Of a stretch of DNA of 64,000 bases, positions 1 to 7,526 are shown in pieces. The notes under the pieces were generated by a model. That model ran no database searches. It saw nothing but the letters and a program-made list of their open reading frames with translations, and had not been told where the DNA came from. The number at the start of each line of letters is the position of its first letter. The stretch's first letter is position 1. Source of the stretch: Pseudomonas sp. CC120222-01a (GTDB taxonomy: Bacteria; Pseudomonadota; Gammaproteobacteria; Pseudomonadales; Pseudomonadaceae); NCBI RefSeq assembly GCF_003097235.1, contig NZ_QEQQ01000026.1, forward strand, positions 1-64,000, given 5' to 3'. Position numbers and translations under genes: made by a program.

Positions 1-74
1 GCGAACAGTCAGAATCGGGCATTTAGTCCCACCACCCCTTCAAGTCTAACCATACAAGCGGGCTTGCCCGCGAT

Positions 75-110
75 GCGCCGCGCGGGCGGCGCTCGGTCTC
101 ACTGGCGCTG
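75..110. repeat. GC-rich palindromic repeat, partial copy
   Basis: Positions 86-100 are identical to the right arm (15 nt) of the perfect palindrome at 26569-26602, and both copies are followed by a GGCGCTG tail. Here the local stem is short (75-81 with 86-92), so it looks like a half or decayed copy. A REP-like GCGGGCTTGCCCGCG hairpin sits directly upstream at about 59-73. The rest of 1-275 shows no gene. Confidence 0.6.
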
Positions 111-275
111 CAAGGCTCGCGGCGAACCCAATTTGCAACAGAAAATTTATTTTCAAAAAGGGGTTGAATTCGCTTCGCCGTTGCCTGACCTTAGAGTCAA
201 GAGGCGCAGAATTTCCAAGGCCCTCAATGGCCTAGGCACGCCTCCATGCGAGCAAGCTGAATAAGGATTGGAATC

Positions 276-623
276 ATGCAAATCCAGGTCAACAGCAGCA
301 ACCATATCGAAGGCAACATCCGTCTCAACGAGTGGGTCCGCAATACGCTGGAAGCCACCCTCGAACGCTATGACGATGACCTCACCCGCATTGAGGTGCA
401 TCTGCGTGACGAGAATGGCGCCAAGCCCGGCCCGCATGACAAACGCTGCCAGTTGGAGGCTCGCCCGAAAGGCCATCAGCCGATTTCCGTGACCCATACC
501 GCCGCTTCACTGGACCAGGCGGTCGACGGTGCCGCCAGCAAGCTGAACAATGCGCTGGAACACTTCTACGGCAAGCTGCGCAGCAAGCGCGGTGCACTGG
601 AACTGAGTGATCCCGAGGCCTGA
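276..623 (+). CDS. HPF/RaiA-family ribosome-associated protein
   Basis: A 115-residue protein with the beta-alpha-beta-beta-beta-alpha pattern of the HPF/YfiA (RaiA) family: an N-terminal strand (MQIQVNSSNHIEGN), a helix with the characteristic RYDDDLTRIEVHLRDENG segment, and a C-terminal helix (SLDQAVDGAASKLNNALEHF). Family members bind the 30S subunit near the decoding site and either promote 70S dimerisation or block translation in stationary phase. At this length it lacks the C-terminal dimerisation domain of long HPF, so it is a short-form protein. ATG 276 is preceded by AAGGATTGGAATC. It stands alone and ends in a strong terminator. The family assignment is good; the exact role (HPF, RaiA or a third paralogue) is not resolved by sequence alone. 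Confidence 0.85.
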   Translation: MQIQVNSSNHIEGNIRLNEWVRNTLEATLERYDDDLTRIEVHLRDENGAKPGPHDKRCQLEARPKGHQPISVTHTAASLDQAVDGAASKLNNALEHFYGKLRSKRGALELSDPEA

Positions 624-640
624 TCAACTGCAAGGACAAC

Positions 641-669
641 AACGCCCGGCCTGAGCCGGGCGTTTTCGT
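641..669 (+). terminator. Rho-independent terminator
   Basis: Stem AACGCCCGGC / GCCGGGCGTT with a short loop, followed by TTCGTTT, 18 nt after the stop of the HPF-like gene. Confidence 0.85.
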
Positions 670-747
670 TTGCAGCGATCAATGGGCCTGAACCAACCTG
701 CAGGTTACCCGGTCAACTCCTGCAGTCATTCATTGCAGGCCCCGACC

Positions 748-1038
748 ATGAACAACCCCTTCGAACAGATCAGCGCCGCTTTCGCCCCTGAATACCGGGT
801 CAACCTGAGTATCGAACGGCTGGACGGCAGCATCATGCTGACCCTTTCCGACGACGCCGGGATGGTCGCCAAGCGCCTGATCAGCCAGGCCCAGCGCAAC
901 GACCCGGTGCGCCTGCAACGGGTCATCGACAGCATCCGCCTGGGCCTTGCGATCGAACTGGGGCAGAACCCGTTGCAGGTCCTTGCCGCCCTGACCCGTG
1001 ATTCACGATCGTGCGCCTCAGTCGGCGTGGCCAACTGA
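748..1038 (+). CDS. DUF3509 family protein
   Basis: A 96-residue soluble protein beginning MNNPFEQISAAFAPEYRVNL, with a central amphipathic strand region (NLSIERLDGSIMLTLSDDAG) and helical C-terminal half. It matches my recollection of the Pseudomonas-restricted DUF3509 family, which has no known function and usually occurs in several copies per genome. The reading frame is open from 670, but the segment before ATG 748 is not protein-like and includes the end of the upstream terminator, so 748 was chosen. It converges on psiE with only 3 nt between stop codons and no obvious hairpin between them. Confidence 0.7.
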   Translation: MNNPFEQISAAFAPEYRVNLSIERLDGSIMLTLSDDAGMVAKRLISQAQRNDPVRLQRVIDSIRLGLAIELGQNPLQVLAALTRDSRSCASVGVAN

Positions 1039-1041
1039 GAG

Positions 1042-1512
1042 CTACTTGCCCTCCTCCACTTCCTTGCCGCTGGCGTCCAGCACCTTGGTCGAGGGGTAGC
1101 GGTACGAGGCGTAGCGCACCACCAGGATCGAGAACGCCAGCAGCAGGATGCCTCCGCACACATACAGCAGCCCTTCGTCCGGCGCCTTGTGATGCGACAC
1201 ATCGCCGATCAGCAGACGCGTCAACGCAGTGATCGCCACATACAGCAGGAAGCGGATCGGCATGTGGTTGGTCTTGAAGTAGATGCCCACCATCGCCCCG
1301 AGCTCCAGGTAGATGAACAGCAGCAGGATGTCATCGACGCTGACCCCACCCTTGCCGAGCATGTCCAGGAAAGTCACCACCGCCGCGTAGGCGGTAATCG
1401 CGCCGATGCCGAACAGCGCCAGGTAGTGGAACGCTTCCACACACAGGTTGCCCAGCGCGTCGGCCGAGCCGTGCAGGCCCTTGCGCAGTTTTTCAGCCCA
1501 TTTGATATCCAC
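1042..1512 (-). CDS. psiE: PsiE-family phosphate-starvation-inducible membrane protein
   Basis: The protein has four hydrophobic helices (around ALFGIGAITAYAAVVTFLDM, DDILLLFIYLELGAMVGIYF, RFLLYVAITALTRLLIG and LLYVCGGILLLAFSILVVRY) and the PsiE signature YFKTNHMPIRFLLYVAITAL. PsiE proteins are inner-membrane proteins of unknown function induced by phosphate starvation in E. coli. I chose GTG 1512 (VDIKWAEKLRKG, 156 residues) because GGGGAA lies 9 nt upstream; the frame is also open from a GTG at 1554, which would add 14 residues unlike the family. A clear Pho box was not found. A GCGTCAC-GCCT-GTGACGC palindrome lies at 1548-1565 in its leader. Confidence 0.85.
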   Translation of the reverse strand: MDIKWAEKLRKGLHGSADALGNLCVEAFHYLALFGIGAITAYAAVVTFLDMLGKGGVSVDDILLLFIYLELGAMVGIYFKTNHMPIRFLLYVAITALTRLLIGDVSHHKAPDEGLLYVCGGILLLAFSILVVRYASYRYPSTKVLDASGKEVEEGK

Positions 1513-1690
1513 GATGTGCGATTCCCCGATACGACATGAAGGATGATGCGTCACGCCTGTGACGCTTGTGCCATGCAGTTAAAGGGCCAGGCCCCTGCCT
1601 TGGAAGGCGACCGATTGCCGCAAGGCACGGGCGGCATGCGAATTCAGCACAGCTACAATTTCTGGTTGCGAAACGACCGCATTGCCATTA

Positions 1691-1706
1691 CTGTACATCG
1701 ATACAG
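1691..1706 (+). promoter_or_regulatory. LexA (SOS) box upstream of yebG
   Basis: CTGTACATCGATACAG is a 16-nt CTG-N10-CAG palindrome, the gammaproteobacterial LexA box form. It lies about 100 bp before yebG, a known SOS gene, so DNA-damage control is expected. Confidence 0.85.
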
Positions 1707-1807
1707 TATTCGGTAACGGCAATCTGCCCGACTGCCTGGATAGCAACTGAACCGCAACGCAGAAGGCGCACGACCGCCCCCTGCTACCACTGACCGAGAG
1801 GCCTCGT

Positions 1808-2074
1808 ATGGCTGTTGAGATTCTTTACCGCAGCACGCGCGATTTGGAGACCACGTTCTTGGACCGCAAACTCGCAGACGCCCATGACCAGATGCTGGAA
1901 CTGGCCGAGGTGCTTACTCAGGTTCTGGTGAAACATGTACCGGGGCTGGATGAAAACCTTGCCGAAGAGGCCAGCATCTTCATGGCCAAGAACAGAACGG
2001 TGTTTGCGGCGGCGTTCAAGAACAATGCGGCGGCATTGGCTGATCTGGACACGCCAGCCGATAGCGGCGAGTAA
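1808..2074 (+). CDS. yebG: YebG family DNA damage-inducible protein
   Basis: An 88-residue protein starting MAVEILYRSTRDLETTFLDR and containing the family's conserved KLADAHDQMLELAEVL and FMAKNRTVFAAAFK segments. YebG in E. coli is a small SOS-induced protein whose molecular role is unclear. ATG 1808 follows GAGAGGCCTCGT. The LexA box at 1691-1706 supports SOS regulation here. The gene is monocistronic; a small membrane protein gene converges on it from the right. Confidence 0.92.
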   Translation: MAVEILYRSTRDLETTFLDRKLADAHDQMLELAEVLTQVLVKHVPGLDENLAEEASIFMAKNRTVFAAAFKNNAAALADLDTPADSGE

Positions 2075-2159
2075 CCGTCCCTTCGCAGGGGTGGCAAACA
2101 GGCCACCCCGAGTGAATGCATCGCCAGCAGCGGCTTTGCAAGCCACTCCTCCCCCGCCA

Positions 2160-2417
2160 TTATCCTTGCACTGGGATCAACTCCTGCAAGAGCACCACCT
2201 TCCTCTGCAGCTGTTCGATCTGTGCCTGCTCTGCGCGCAGCGCCGAGCGCAATTCGCGGTTCTCTGCCTCCCAGATCTTCGCCCAACGCGCATTCTTCTG
2301 GCAGGCAAGGCCGAGCTTCCACAGCTCGTGCAGCCTCAAAGTCTGGTAGAGCAGCACCAGCAGAATGATGCCCATCACCACAACTGCACCTGTCGCAATC
2401 ACTTCCCACATGTCCAT
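2160..2417 (-). CDS. Small membrane protein with coiled coil
   Basis: An 85-residue protein with one N-terminal transmembrane helix (about residues 6-27, VIATGAVVVMGIILLVLLYQ) followed by a charged helical tail rich in E, Q, R and L (residues 45-80, WEAENRELRSALRAEQAQIE) that reads as a coiled coil. No family recognised. ATG 2417 follows GGAAAAGGAAATGGAC on the minus strand, a good ribosome-binding region. The topology suggests a membrane-anchored cytoplasmic coiled coil; function unknown. Confidence 0.6.
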   Translation of the reverse strand: MDMWEVIATGAVVVMGIILLVLLYQTLRLHELWKLGLACQKNARWAKIWEAENRELRSALRAEQAQIEQLQRKVVLLQELIPVQG

Positions 2418-2749
2418 TTCCTTTTCCTTGAGTGTTCCTTGAAGGCCAGGAAAATATATGTAGAGTTTGACGACAGATCTAGAATGTAGACTTATACAGG
2501 TAAACTACTCATGCACATTGGAATGCCCCAAGGCAGCCGTTTTGAAGCAAGGCATTCAGGCCACAAGTAGCCATTTGACATCACCCTCCAAGTGACACCG
2601 CCCCCGTCAGCACGGCGCTTGACGGCCAATGGCCCTTGCAATGCGTAACGTCAAGATCACGACAAGACCTTGCGCTATACATGACTCTAAACTTTACACA
2701 TAATCACGCTTTCGACATGCCACCCAGGCATGCGTTCTCAGGAGAGGCC
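2418..2749. other. Intergenic region between small membrane protein and WYL regulator
   Basis: A 332-bp stretch with no gene I can support. It must hold the two divergent promoters. It is AT-richer than its surroundings. A possible -10 CATAAT (2699-2704) with a weak -35 TATACA (2676-2681, 17-bp spacer) could serve the WYL gene. CAGGAGAGG at 2739-2747 is its ribosome-binding site. Confidence 0.4.
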
Positions 2750-3625
2750 ATGAAACGCAAGCAAGCCGTCGAGCAGGTACGTTGGGACCTGGCACTGCGC
2801 TACAAGCTGATCGAGACCGTCGCCTGGTGGGAAGGTCGCCTGACCACCGGCCATCTGATGCAGAGTTTCGGCATCAGCCGGCAGCAGGCATCCAAGGACA
2901 TCAACACCTACATCACCGAGCATGCGCCGAAGAACCTGGCCTATGACAAGCAGCTCAAGGGTTACGTACCCAGCAAGCATTTCAAGCCCAGGTTCATCGA
3001 GGACAGCGCCAGCGCTTACCTGCACCTGCTGTACCAGAACGGTGAACGCGCCCCGCACATTGACGGCCTGGCGCTGGCCTACGCCCATACCAAAGTGCTG
3101 GAAGTGCCGGACCGGCCTATCCGGCCGGAGGTGCTGCGGCCCCTGCTCAAGGCCTGCCGTGAAGGCCTGCGCCTGGAGACCGAGTACGTGTCACTCAACA
3201 CGCCGAACGTCGAGGTACGCCTCATCGCGCCGCACACGCTGGTCTACACCGGCATGCGCTGGCATGTGCGGGCGTACTGTGAAAAGAACGGCCAGTACCG
3301 CGACTTCGTGCTCAGCCGCTTGCGCGGGCAGCCGGACCTGCTGGACGAGTCAGCGAACACCCGGGACCAGGACGAAGACTGGAATGCCGAGATTCCGGTG
3401 ATCTTCGAGCCTGACGGGCGTTTGAATGAGGCGCAGAAAGCGATCATCGAAGCCGACTTCGGCATGATCGCAGGGCAGTTGGTCGTGCCAAGCCGCAGGG
3501 CGCTGGTGAAATATGTGCTGCAGCGTTATCAGATCGACCCGCGCAATGTGGCGACCAGCCCTGAAGCGCAACAGATCGTGGTCGCCAACCTCAAGGAACT
3601 GAGGCCGTGGCTGATGCATGACTGA
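2750..3625 (+). CDS. WYL-domain transcriptional regulator
   Basis: A 291-residue protein with an N-terminal winged helix-turn-helix (residues about 8-65, including TGHLMQSFGISRQQASKDIN), a central WYL domain (about 120-205, with TLVYTGMRWHVRAYCEKN and the following FVLSRL) and a C-terminal WCX-like part. This arrangement matches the stand-alone BrxR/CapW-type WYL repressors, many of which control phage-defence genes, but the neighbours here (yebG, leucine dehydrogenase) are not defence genes. ATG 2750 was chosen over open frame starting at 2636 because CAGGAGAGG precedes it and the extra segment is not domain-like. Target and ligand are unknown. Confidence 0.8.
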   Translation: MKRKQAVEQVRWDLALRYKLIETVAWWEGRLTTGHLMQSFGISRQQASKDINTYITEHAPKNLAYDKQLKGYVPSKHFKPRFIEDSASAYLHLLYQNGERAPHIDGLALAYAHTKVLEVPDRPIRPEVLRPLLKACREGLRLETEYVSLNTPNVEVRLIAPHTLVYTGMRWHVRAYCEKNGQYRDFVLSRLRGQPDLLDESANTRDQDEDWNAEIPVIFEPDGRLNEAQKAIIEADFGMIAGQLVVPSRRALVKYVLQRYQIDPRNVATSPEAQQIVVANLKELRPWLMHD

Positions 3626-3643
3626 GGCAACCGGCGCCCGGCC

Positions 3644-4663
3644 TCAACCGTAAAGCAAACGCTCGGCCAGCATCTGCGCCACCCTGGCCGGCGAACGCTT
3701 TTCCGCCTGGGCATGGCCGAACACCTCGGTCAGCCGCGTCGGTATCCGCGCCAGGTGCGCGGTAATGGTGCCCAGGTCGCCCCCGCGATGCTTCAGCGCC
3801 ACGTAGATCAAGCCGCCTGCATTGATCACATAGTCGGGGGCATACAGGATGCCGCGCGACTCCAACTGGTCAGCCACCTGCAACGTGGTCAGCTGGTTGT
3901 TTGCCGCCCCCGCCACCGCCGCGCAACGCAGCTGCATCACCGTCTGGCCATTGAGCACCGGCCCTACACCACAGGGCGCAAAAATATCGCAGGGGGTGCT
4001 GATCAGGGCGTCATTGGTCACCGGATGAGCATTGAACTGCTCCACCGCCAGGCGTACCCGGCCTGGGTCCAGGTCGCTGACCAGCAACTCCGCGCCCGCC
4101 GCGTGCAGCTGCTCGGCCAGGGCATAACCGACATTGCCAAGCCCCTGCACGGCGACGCGCAGGCCTTCGAGGTTGCTGCTACCCAGGCGTGCCTGAGAGG
4201 TGGCACGGATACCGGCGAACACGCCCATGGCGGCATGCGGTGACGGGTCGCCGGAGGCCGTGGTACTGGTGACATGTGGTGTGCTCTGGGCGATGCAGTC
4301 CATGTCCAGGGTCGAGGTGCCGCTGTCCACGGCAATGATGAAACGCCCTTGCAGGGTATCGATGAAGCGGCCAAACGCCTCAAACAGCGCCGCGCGGTTT
4401 TCCACATGCGGGTTGCGCATGATCACCGCCTTGCCGCCCCCCAAGGGCAACCCTGCCAGCGCCGCCTTGTAGCTCATGCCCTGGGCCAGGCGAATGGCGT
4501 CGGTCATGGCACTTTCGTCATCGGCATAGGGCAGGTAGCGGCAACCGCCCACCGCCGGGCCCAGTTTCTCGCTGTGAATCGCCACGACGGCCTTGAGGCC
4601 GGTGGGCGGGTCAATGAACAGGTGCAGCGACTGGGTACGGGTGCTTTGCATCAGCGCGAACAT
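3644..4663 (-). CDS. ldh: Leucine dehydrogenase-like Glu/Leu/Phe/Val dehydrogenase
   Basis: A 339-residue protein of the amino-acid dehydrogenase family. K66 (SYKAALAGLPLGGGKAV) and K78 in the GGGK motif correspond to the substrate-binding and catalytic lysines of leucine dehydrogenase, and a Rossmann NAD site (VQGLGNVGYALAEQL) lies near residue 175. The reaction is oxidative deamination of branched or aromatic amino acids to 2-oxo acids. ATG 4663 is preceded by GGGGAG; an upstream extension to 4789 lacks family similarity. It is divergent from the SirB1-like gene. Its position beside the homogentisate genes would fit a role in amino-acid catabolism, but substrate choice (leucine, valine or phenylalanine) cannot be fixed from sequence. 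Confidence 0.85.
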   Translation of the reverse strand: MFALMQSTRTQSLHLFIDPPTGLKAVVAIHSEKLGPAVGGCRYLPYADDESAMTDAIRLAQGMSYKAALAGLPLGGGKAVIMRNPHVENRAALFEAFGRFIDTLQGRFIIAVDSGTSTLDMDCIAQSTPHVTSTTASGDPSPHAAMGVFAGIRATSQARLGSSNLEGLRVAVQGLGNVGYALAEQLHAAGAELLVSDLDPGRVRLAVEQFNAHPVTNDALISTPCDIFAPCGVGPVLNGQTVMQLRCAAVAGAANNQLTTLQVADQLESRGILYAPDYVINAGGLIYVALKHRGGDLGTITAHLARIPTRLTEVFGHAQAEKRSPARVAQMLAERLLYG

Positions 4664-4787
4664 CGACGGGCTCCCCAACGAGGTGCTCCTACCAGTATAG
4701 GCACGCGCCAAAGGCCAGCGCTGCGGGCGGACCACTGGACGAATCCACGCCCCCCGGCTAATACTCAAGCGTGTGTGGAGAGCCCCC

Positions 4788-5594
4788 ATGAAGCCACGTC
4801 AAGCCTGCCTGGCCTGCCTGGAGCGCGAGCCGGTCGCCCTGCTGGAAGCTGCGTTGTGGATCGCCGTCGAGCATGATCGCAAGGTCGAGCCTGCGGCCAG
4901 CCTTGCCACACTGCAGAACCTGCAAGGGCAGATCAGTGCCTGCCTGCCCATGCTGCCGTTATCCGAACTGGCCCAGCCGCTGCTGCGCCAGCTCAACGCA
5001 CTGGGTTTCCAGCAGGACGAATTCCACCCGCTGCGCCCGCAAGCGGCGCTGCTGGACAAGGTATTGCAGCGCCGACGCGGCCAGCCCCTGGCACTGGCAA
5101 TCATCACCCTGGAACTGGCCCGGCGCCTGTCCATACCCCTGGAGGGCGTGGCATTCCCTGGGCACTTCCTGCTGCGCGTGCCCGGTGCCGATCACCTGCT
5201 CGACCCTTGCGGGGGGCGGCGCCTGTACCCCAATGATTGCCGCGAGCTGCTGGCGCGCCAGTTCGGCCCGCATGTGCCGCTGACTGCCGAACACCTGCAC
5301 AGCGCCAGCGCCACGCAGATGCTGCAGCGCCTTTCGCGCAACCTGCGCCAATTGCATATGAGCAACGACAACCACCTGGCCGCGCTGATCGACGCCGAAC
5401 GGGTCATGCAACTGGGCCCGGCGCAGGTCAGTGACTACATGACCCGCGCCACGCTGTATCAACAGCTGGACTGCCCCCAGGCCGAACGCTTCGACCTGGA
5501 GCATGCCCTGCTGCTGACCGACGACCCGGTCCAGCGACTGAAACTCTCCGAACGTATCGGCAAGCTACCGACGGTGAACCGTTCGATTCATTGA
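4788..5594 (+). CDS. SirB1-like transglutaminase-fold / tetratricopeptide protein
   Basis: A 268-residue protein with an N-terminal transglutaminase-like segment (LLDKVLQRRRGQPLALAIIT, then EGVAFPGHFLLRV and DPCGGRRLY) and a helical C-terminal part (LIDAERVMQLGPAQVSDYMT). This is the SirB1/YchA family, in which the protease-like fold normally has lost part of the catalytic triad; biochemical function is unknown. ATG 4788 follows GTGTGGAGAGCCCCC. Its stop overlaps the stop of maiA on the other strand by 7 nt, so the two genes are convergent with no room for a separate terminator. Confidence 0.75.
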   Translation: MKPRQACLACLEREPVALLEAALWIAVEHDRKVEPAASLATLQNLQGQISACLPMLPLSELAQPLLRQLNALGFQQDEFHPLRPQAALLDKVLQRRRGQPLALAIITLELARRLSIPLEGVAFPGHFLLRVPGADHLLDPCGGRRLYPNDCRELLARQFGPHVPLTAEHLHSASATQMLQRLSRNLRQLHMSNDNHLAALIDAERVMQLGPAQVSDYMTRATLYQQLDCPQAERFDLEHALLLTDDPVQRLKLSERIGKLPTVNRSIH

Positions 5595-6220
5595 GCCGGC
5601 GTGTCCACCTGGCAGGATGGATGCGCCTTGGCGAACGCCGGATGCCCCTTGGCCAGTGCAGCGACCCGGGCGATGCGCGGGTAGCCGCTGAGGTCGATGT
5701 TGAAGCGCTCGGCCGCGTACAACTGCGGAATCAGGTAGATATCCGCCAGCCCCGGCTCATCACCAAAGCAATAACCGTGAGCGCCAATCAACTGCTCCAC
5801 GGCGGCCAGCCCCTGACCGATCCAGTGGGCGATCCACTGATTGACCTGCGCCTCGTCATGACCCAACTGGCGCAGCTGGTTGAGCACGCTGACATTGTGC
5901 AGCGGGTGCACATCGCAACCGATGATCGCCGCCACGCCACGCACCTTGGCCCGCAGTGCAGCGCCAGCCGGCAGCAACGCGGGCTGTGGATAAACCTCTT
6001 CCAGGTACTCGATGATCGCTGGCGACTGCACCAGCAATTCACCGCCGTCGGTGCGCAAGGCCGGCACCCGGCCTTGCGGGTTCACCGCGACGTAGGCATC
6101 ACCGCGCTGGTCGCCCTTGAGCAAATTGACCGGCAGGGCCTGGTAGTCCAGGCCCTTCAGCGCCAGGGCAATGCGCACCCGATAGGAAGAGGTGGAACGG
6201 TAATAGGTATACAGCTCCAT
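5588..6220 (-). CDS. maiA: Maleylacetoacetate isomerase
   Basis: A 210-residue zeta-class glutathione transferase. The N-terminal motif RSTSSYRVRIALALKG is the glutathione-binding loop of this class, with serine in place of the animal cysteine, as is common in bacteria; YVAVNPQGRVPALR and SPAIIEYLEE are typical thioredoxin-domain motifs. It converts maleylacetoacetate to fumarylacetoacetate in tyrosine degradation. ATG 6220 lies 11 nt after the stop of fahA, preceded by GGGAGCAGGCC. It is the last gene of the hmgA-fahA-maiA operon. Confidence 0.95.
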   Translation of the reverse strand: MELYTYYRSTSSYRVRIALALKGLDYQALPVNLLKGDQRGDAYVAVNPQGRVPALRTDGGELLVQSPAIIEYLEEVYPQPALLPAGAALRAKVRGVAAIIGCDVHPLHNVSVLNQLRQLGHDEAQVNQWIAHWIGQGLAAVEQLIGAHGYCFGDEPGLADIYLIPQLYAAERFNIDLSGYPRIARVAALAKGHPAFAKAHPSCQVDTPAQ

Positions 6221-6231
6221 GGCCTGCTCCC

Positions 6232-7524
6232 TCAGTTGGCTGCGATGATCTTGCCGCGGCATTCGCCGAAGCCGATGCTGGCCACGCCCTCACGCTTGCA
6301 GCGGGCGCGCAGGATGATTTCGTCACCGTCTTCGAGGAACTTGCGGATTTCGCCACTGGCCAGTTCTACCGGCTGCTTGCCGCCCACGGTGGTTTCCAAC
6401 AGGCTGCCGTAGGCGTCTGGCGTGGCGCCGGACAGGGTGCCGGAACCGAACAGGTCGCCAGGCTGCAGCTGGCAGCCGTTGACGCTGTGATGGGCGATCA
6501 GCTGGGCTACGGTCCAGTACATGTTCAAGGTGTTGCTCAAGGCCAGGCGGTGCGCCGGCATACCCTGCTCGCGCATGCGCTCGGTGAGCAGCAGCACTTC
6601 CAGTTCGATATCGAAGGCGCCATTGGCCTGGTCTCGCTGATCGAGCAGGTAAGGCAGCGGCTGCGGGTCGCCTTCCGGGCGGGCCGGCTGAGCACAGCGG
6701 AAGGGCTCCAGGGCTTCGGCGGTGACTACCCACGGCGAAATGCTGGTGATGAAACTCTTCGACAGGAACGGGCCCAGTGGCTGGTATTCCCAGGCCTGGA
6801 TATCCCGCGCCGACCAGTCGTTGAGCAGGCACAGGCCGGCAAGGTGCTGCTCAGCCTCGGCAATTGGAATGGCCTGGCCCATGTCGTTGCCCTGGCCGAT
6901 CCAGATGCCCAGCTCCAGCTCGTAGTCCAGCCGCGCGCAGGGGCCGAAGCTCGGCTCGGTGTGGCCGGCCGGCAGGGTCTGGCCTTTCGGGCGACGGACC
7001 TCGGTGCCCGATGGGCGCAAGGTCGAGGCGCGGCCGTGGTAGCCGATCGGTACGTACTTGTAGTTGGGCAGCAGCGGGTTGTCGGGGCGGAACAGCTTGC
7101 CGACGTTGGTGGCGTGCTGGATACCGACGTAGAAGTCGGTGTAGTCGCCGACCTTGGCCGGCAGGTGCAGCTGGCACTCACTGGCCGGATACAGCGCAGC
7201 CTTGAGCACGGCCTGGTGTTCGCTGTGTTCGCCCAACAGCTCCAGCAGACGTTCACGCAGTGCCACCCGGGCATCACGGCCCAGGGCGAAGAAGCCGTTC
7301 AGCGCACCGCCACGGGTGGCTTCCACCGCTGCCTTGGCCTGGCCAGCGAACAGGCCCCCGGCCAGCGCGGCTTCCAGGTCAAGGATGGCATCGCCGATGG
7401 CGACGCCACAGCGCAGTGCTTCACCCGGGCGGCTGAAGACGCCCAGCGGCAGGTTCTGCAGCGGGAAGTCGCTGTGCCCGTTGGCGTGCTCGACCCAGCT
7501 ACGGGCAATGGCGGTCTGGTTCAT
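6232..7524 (-). CDS. fahA: Fumarylacetoacetase
   Basis: A 430-residue FAH-family hydrolase with the N-terminal SH3-like domain and the catalytic C-terminal domain (DYTDFYVGIQHATNVGKLFR, then GYHGRAST, LDYELELGIWIG and LNDWSARDIQAWEYQPLGPF carrying the metal-binding acidic residues). It cleaves fumarylacetoacetate into fumarate and acetoacetate, the end of homogentisate degradation. ATG 7524 (MNQTAIARSWVEH) is preceded by GGAGATAACC and begins 2 nt from the end of hmgA, so translation is probably coupled. Confidence 0.97.
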   Translation of the reverse strand: MNQTAIARSWVEHANGHSDFPLQNLPLGVFSRPGEALRCGVAIGDAILDLEAALAGGLFAGQAKAAVEATRGGALNGFFALGRDARVALRERLLELLGEHSEHQAVLKAALYPASECQLHLPAKVGDYTDFYVGIQHATNVGKLFRPDNPLLPNYKYVPIGYHGRASTLRPSGTEVRRPKGQTLPAGHTEPSFGPCARLDYELELGIWIGQGNDMGQAIPIAEAEQHLAGLCLLNDWSARDIQAWEYQPLGPFLSKSFITSISPWVVTAEALEPFRCAQPARPEGDPQPLPYLLDQRDQANGAFDIELEVLLLTERMREQGMPAHRLALSNTLNMYWTVAQLIAHHSVNGCQLQPGDLFGSGTLSGATPDAYGSLLETTVGGKQPVELASGEIRKFLEDGDEIILRARCKREGVASIGFGECRGKIIAAN

Positions 7525-7526
7525 GG

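Noticed and set aside
1541..1620. Pho box upstream of psiE
   Set aside because: No CTGTCAT-like direct repeat with 11-bp spacing; only a GCGTCAC / GTGACGC palindrome was seen.
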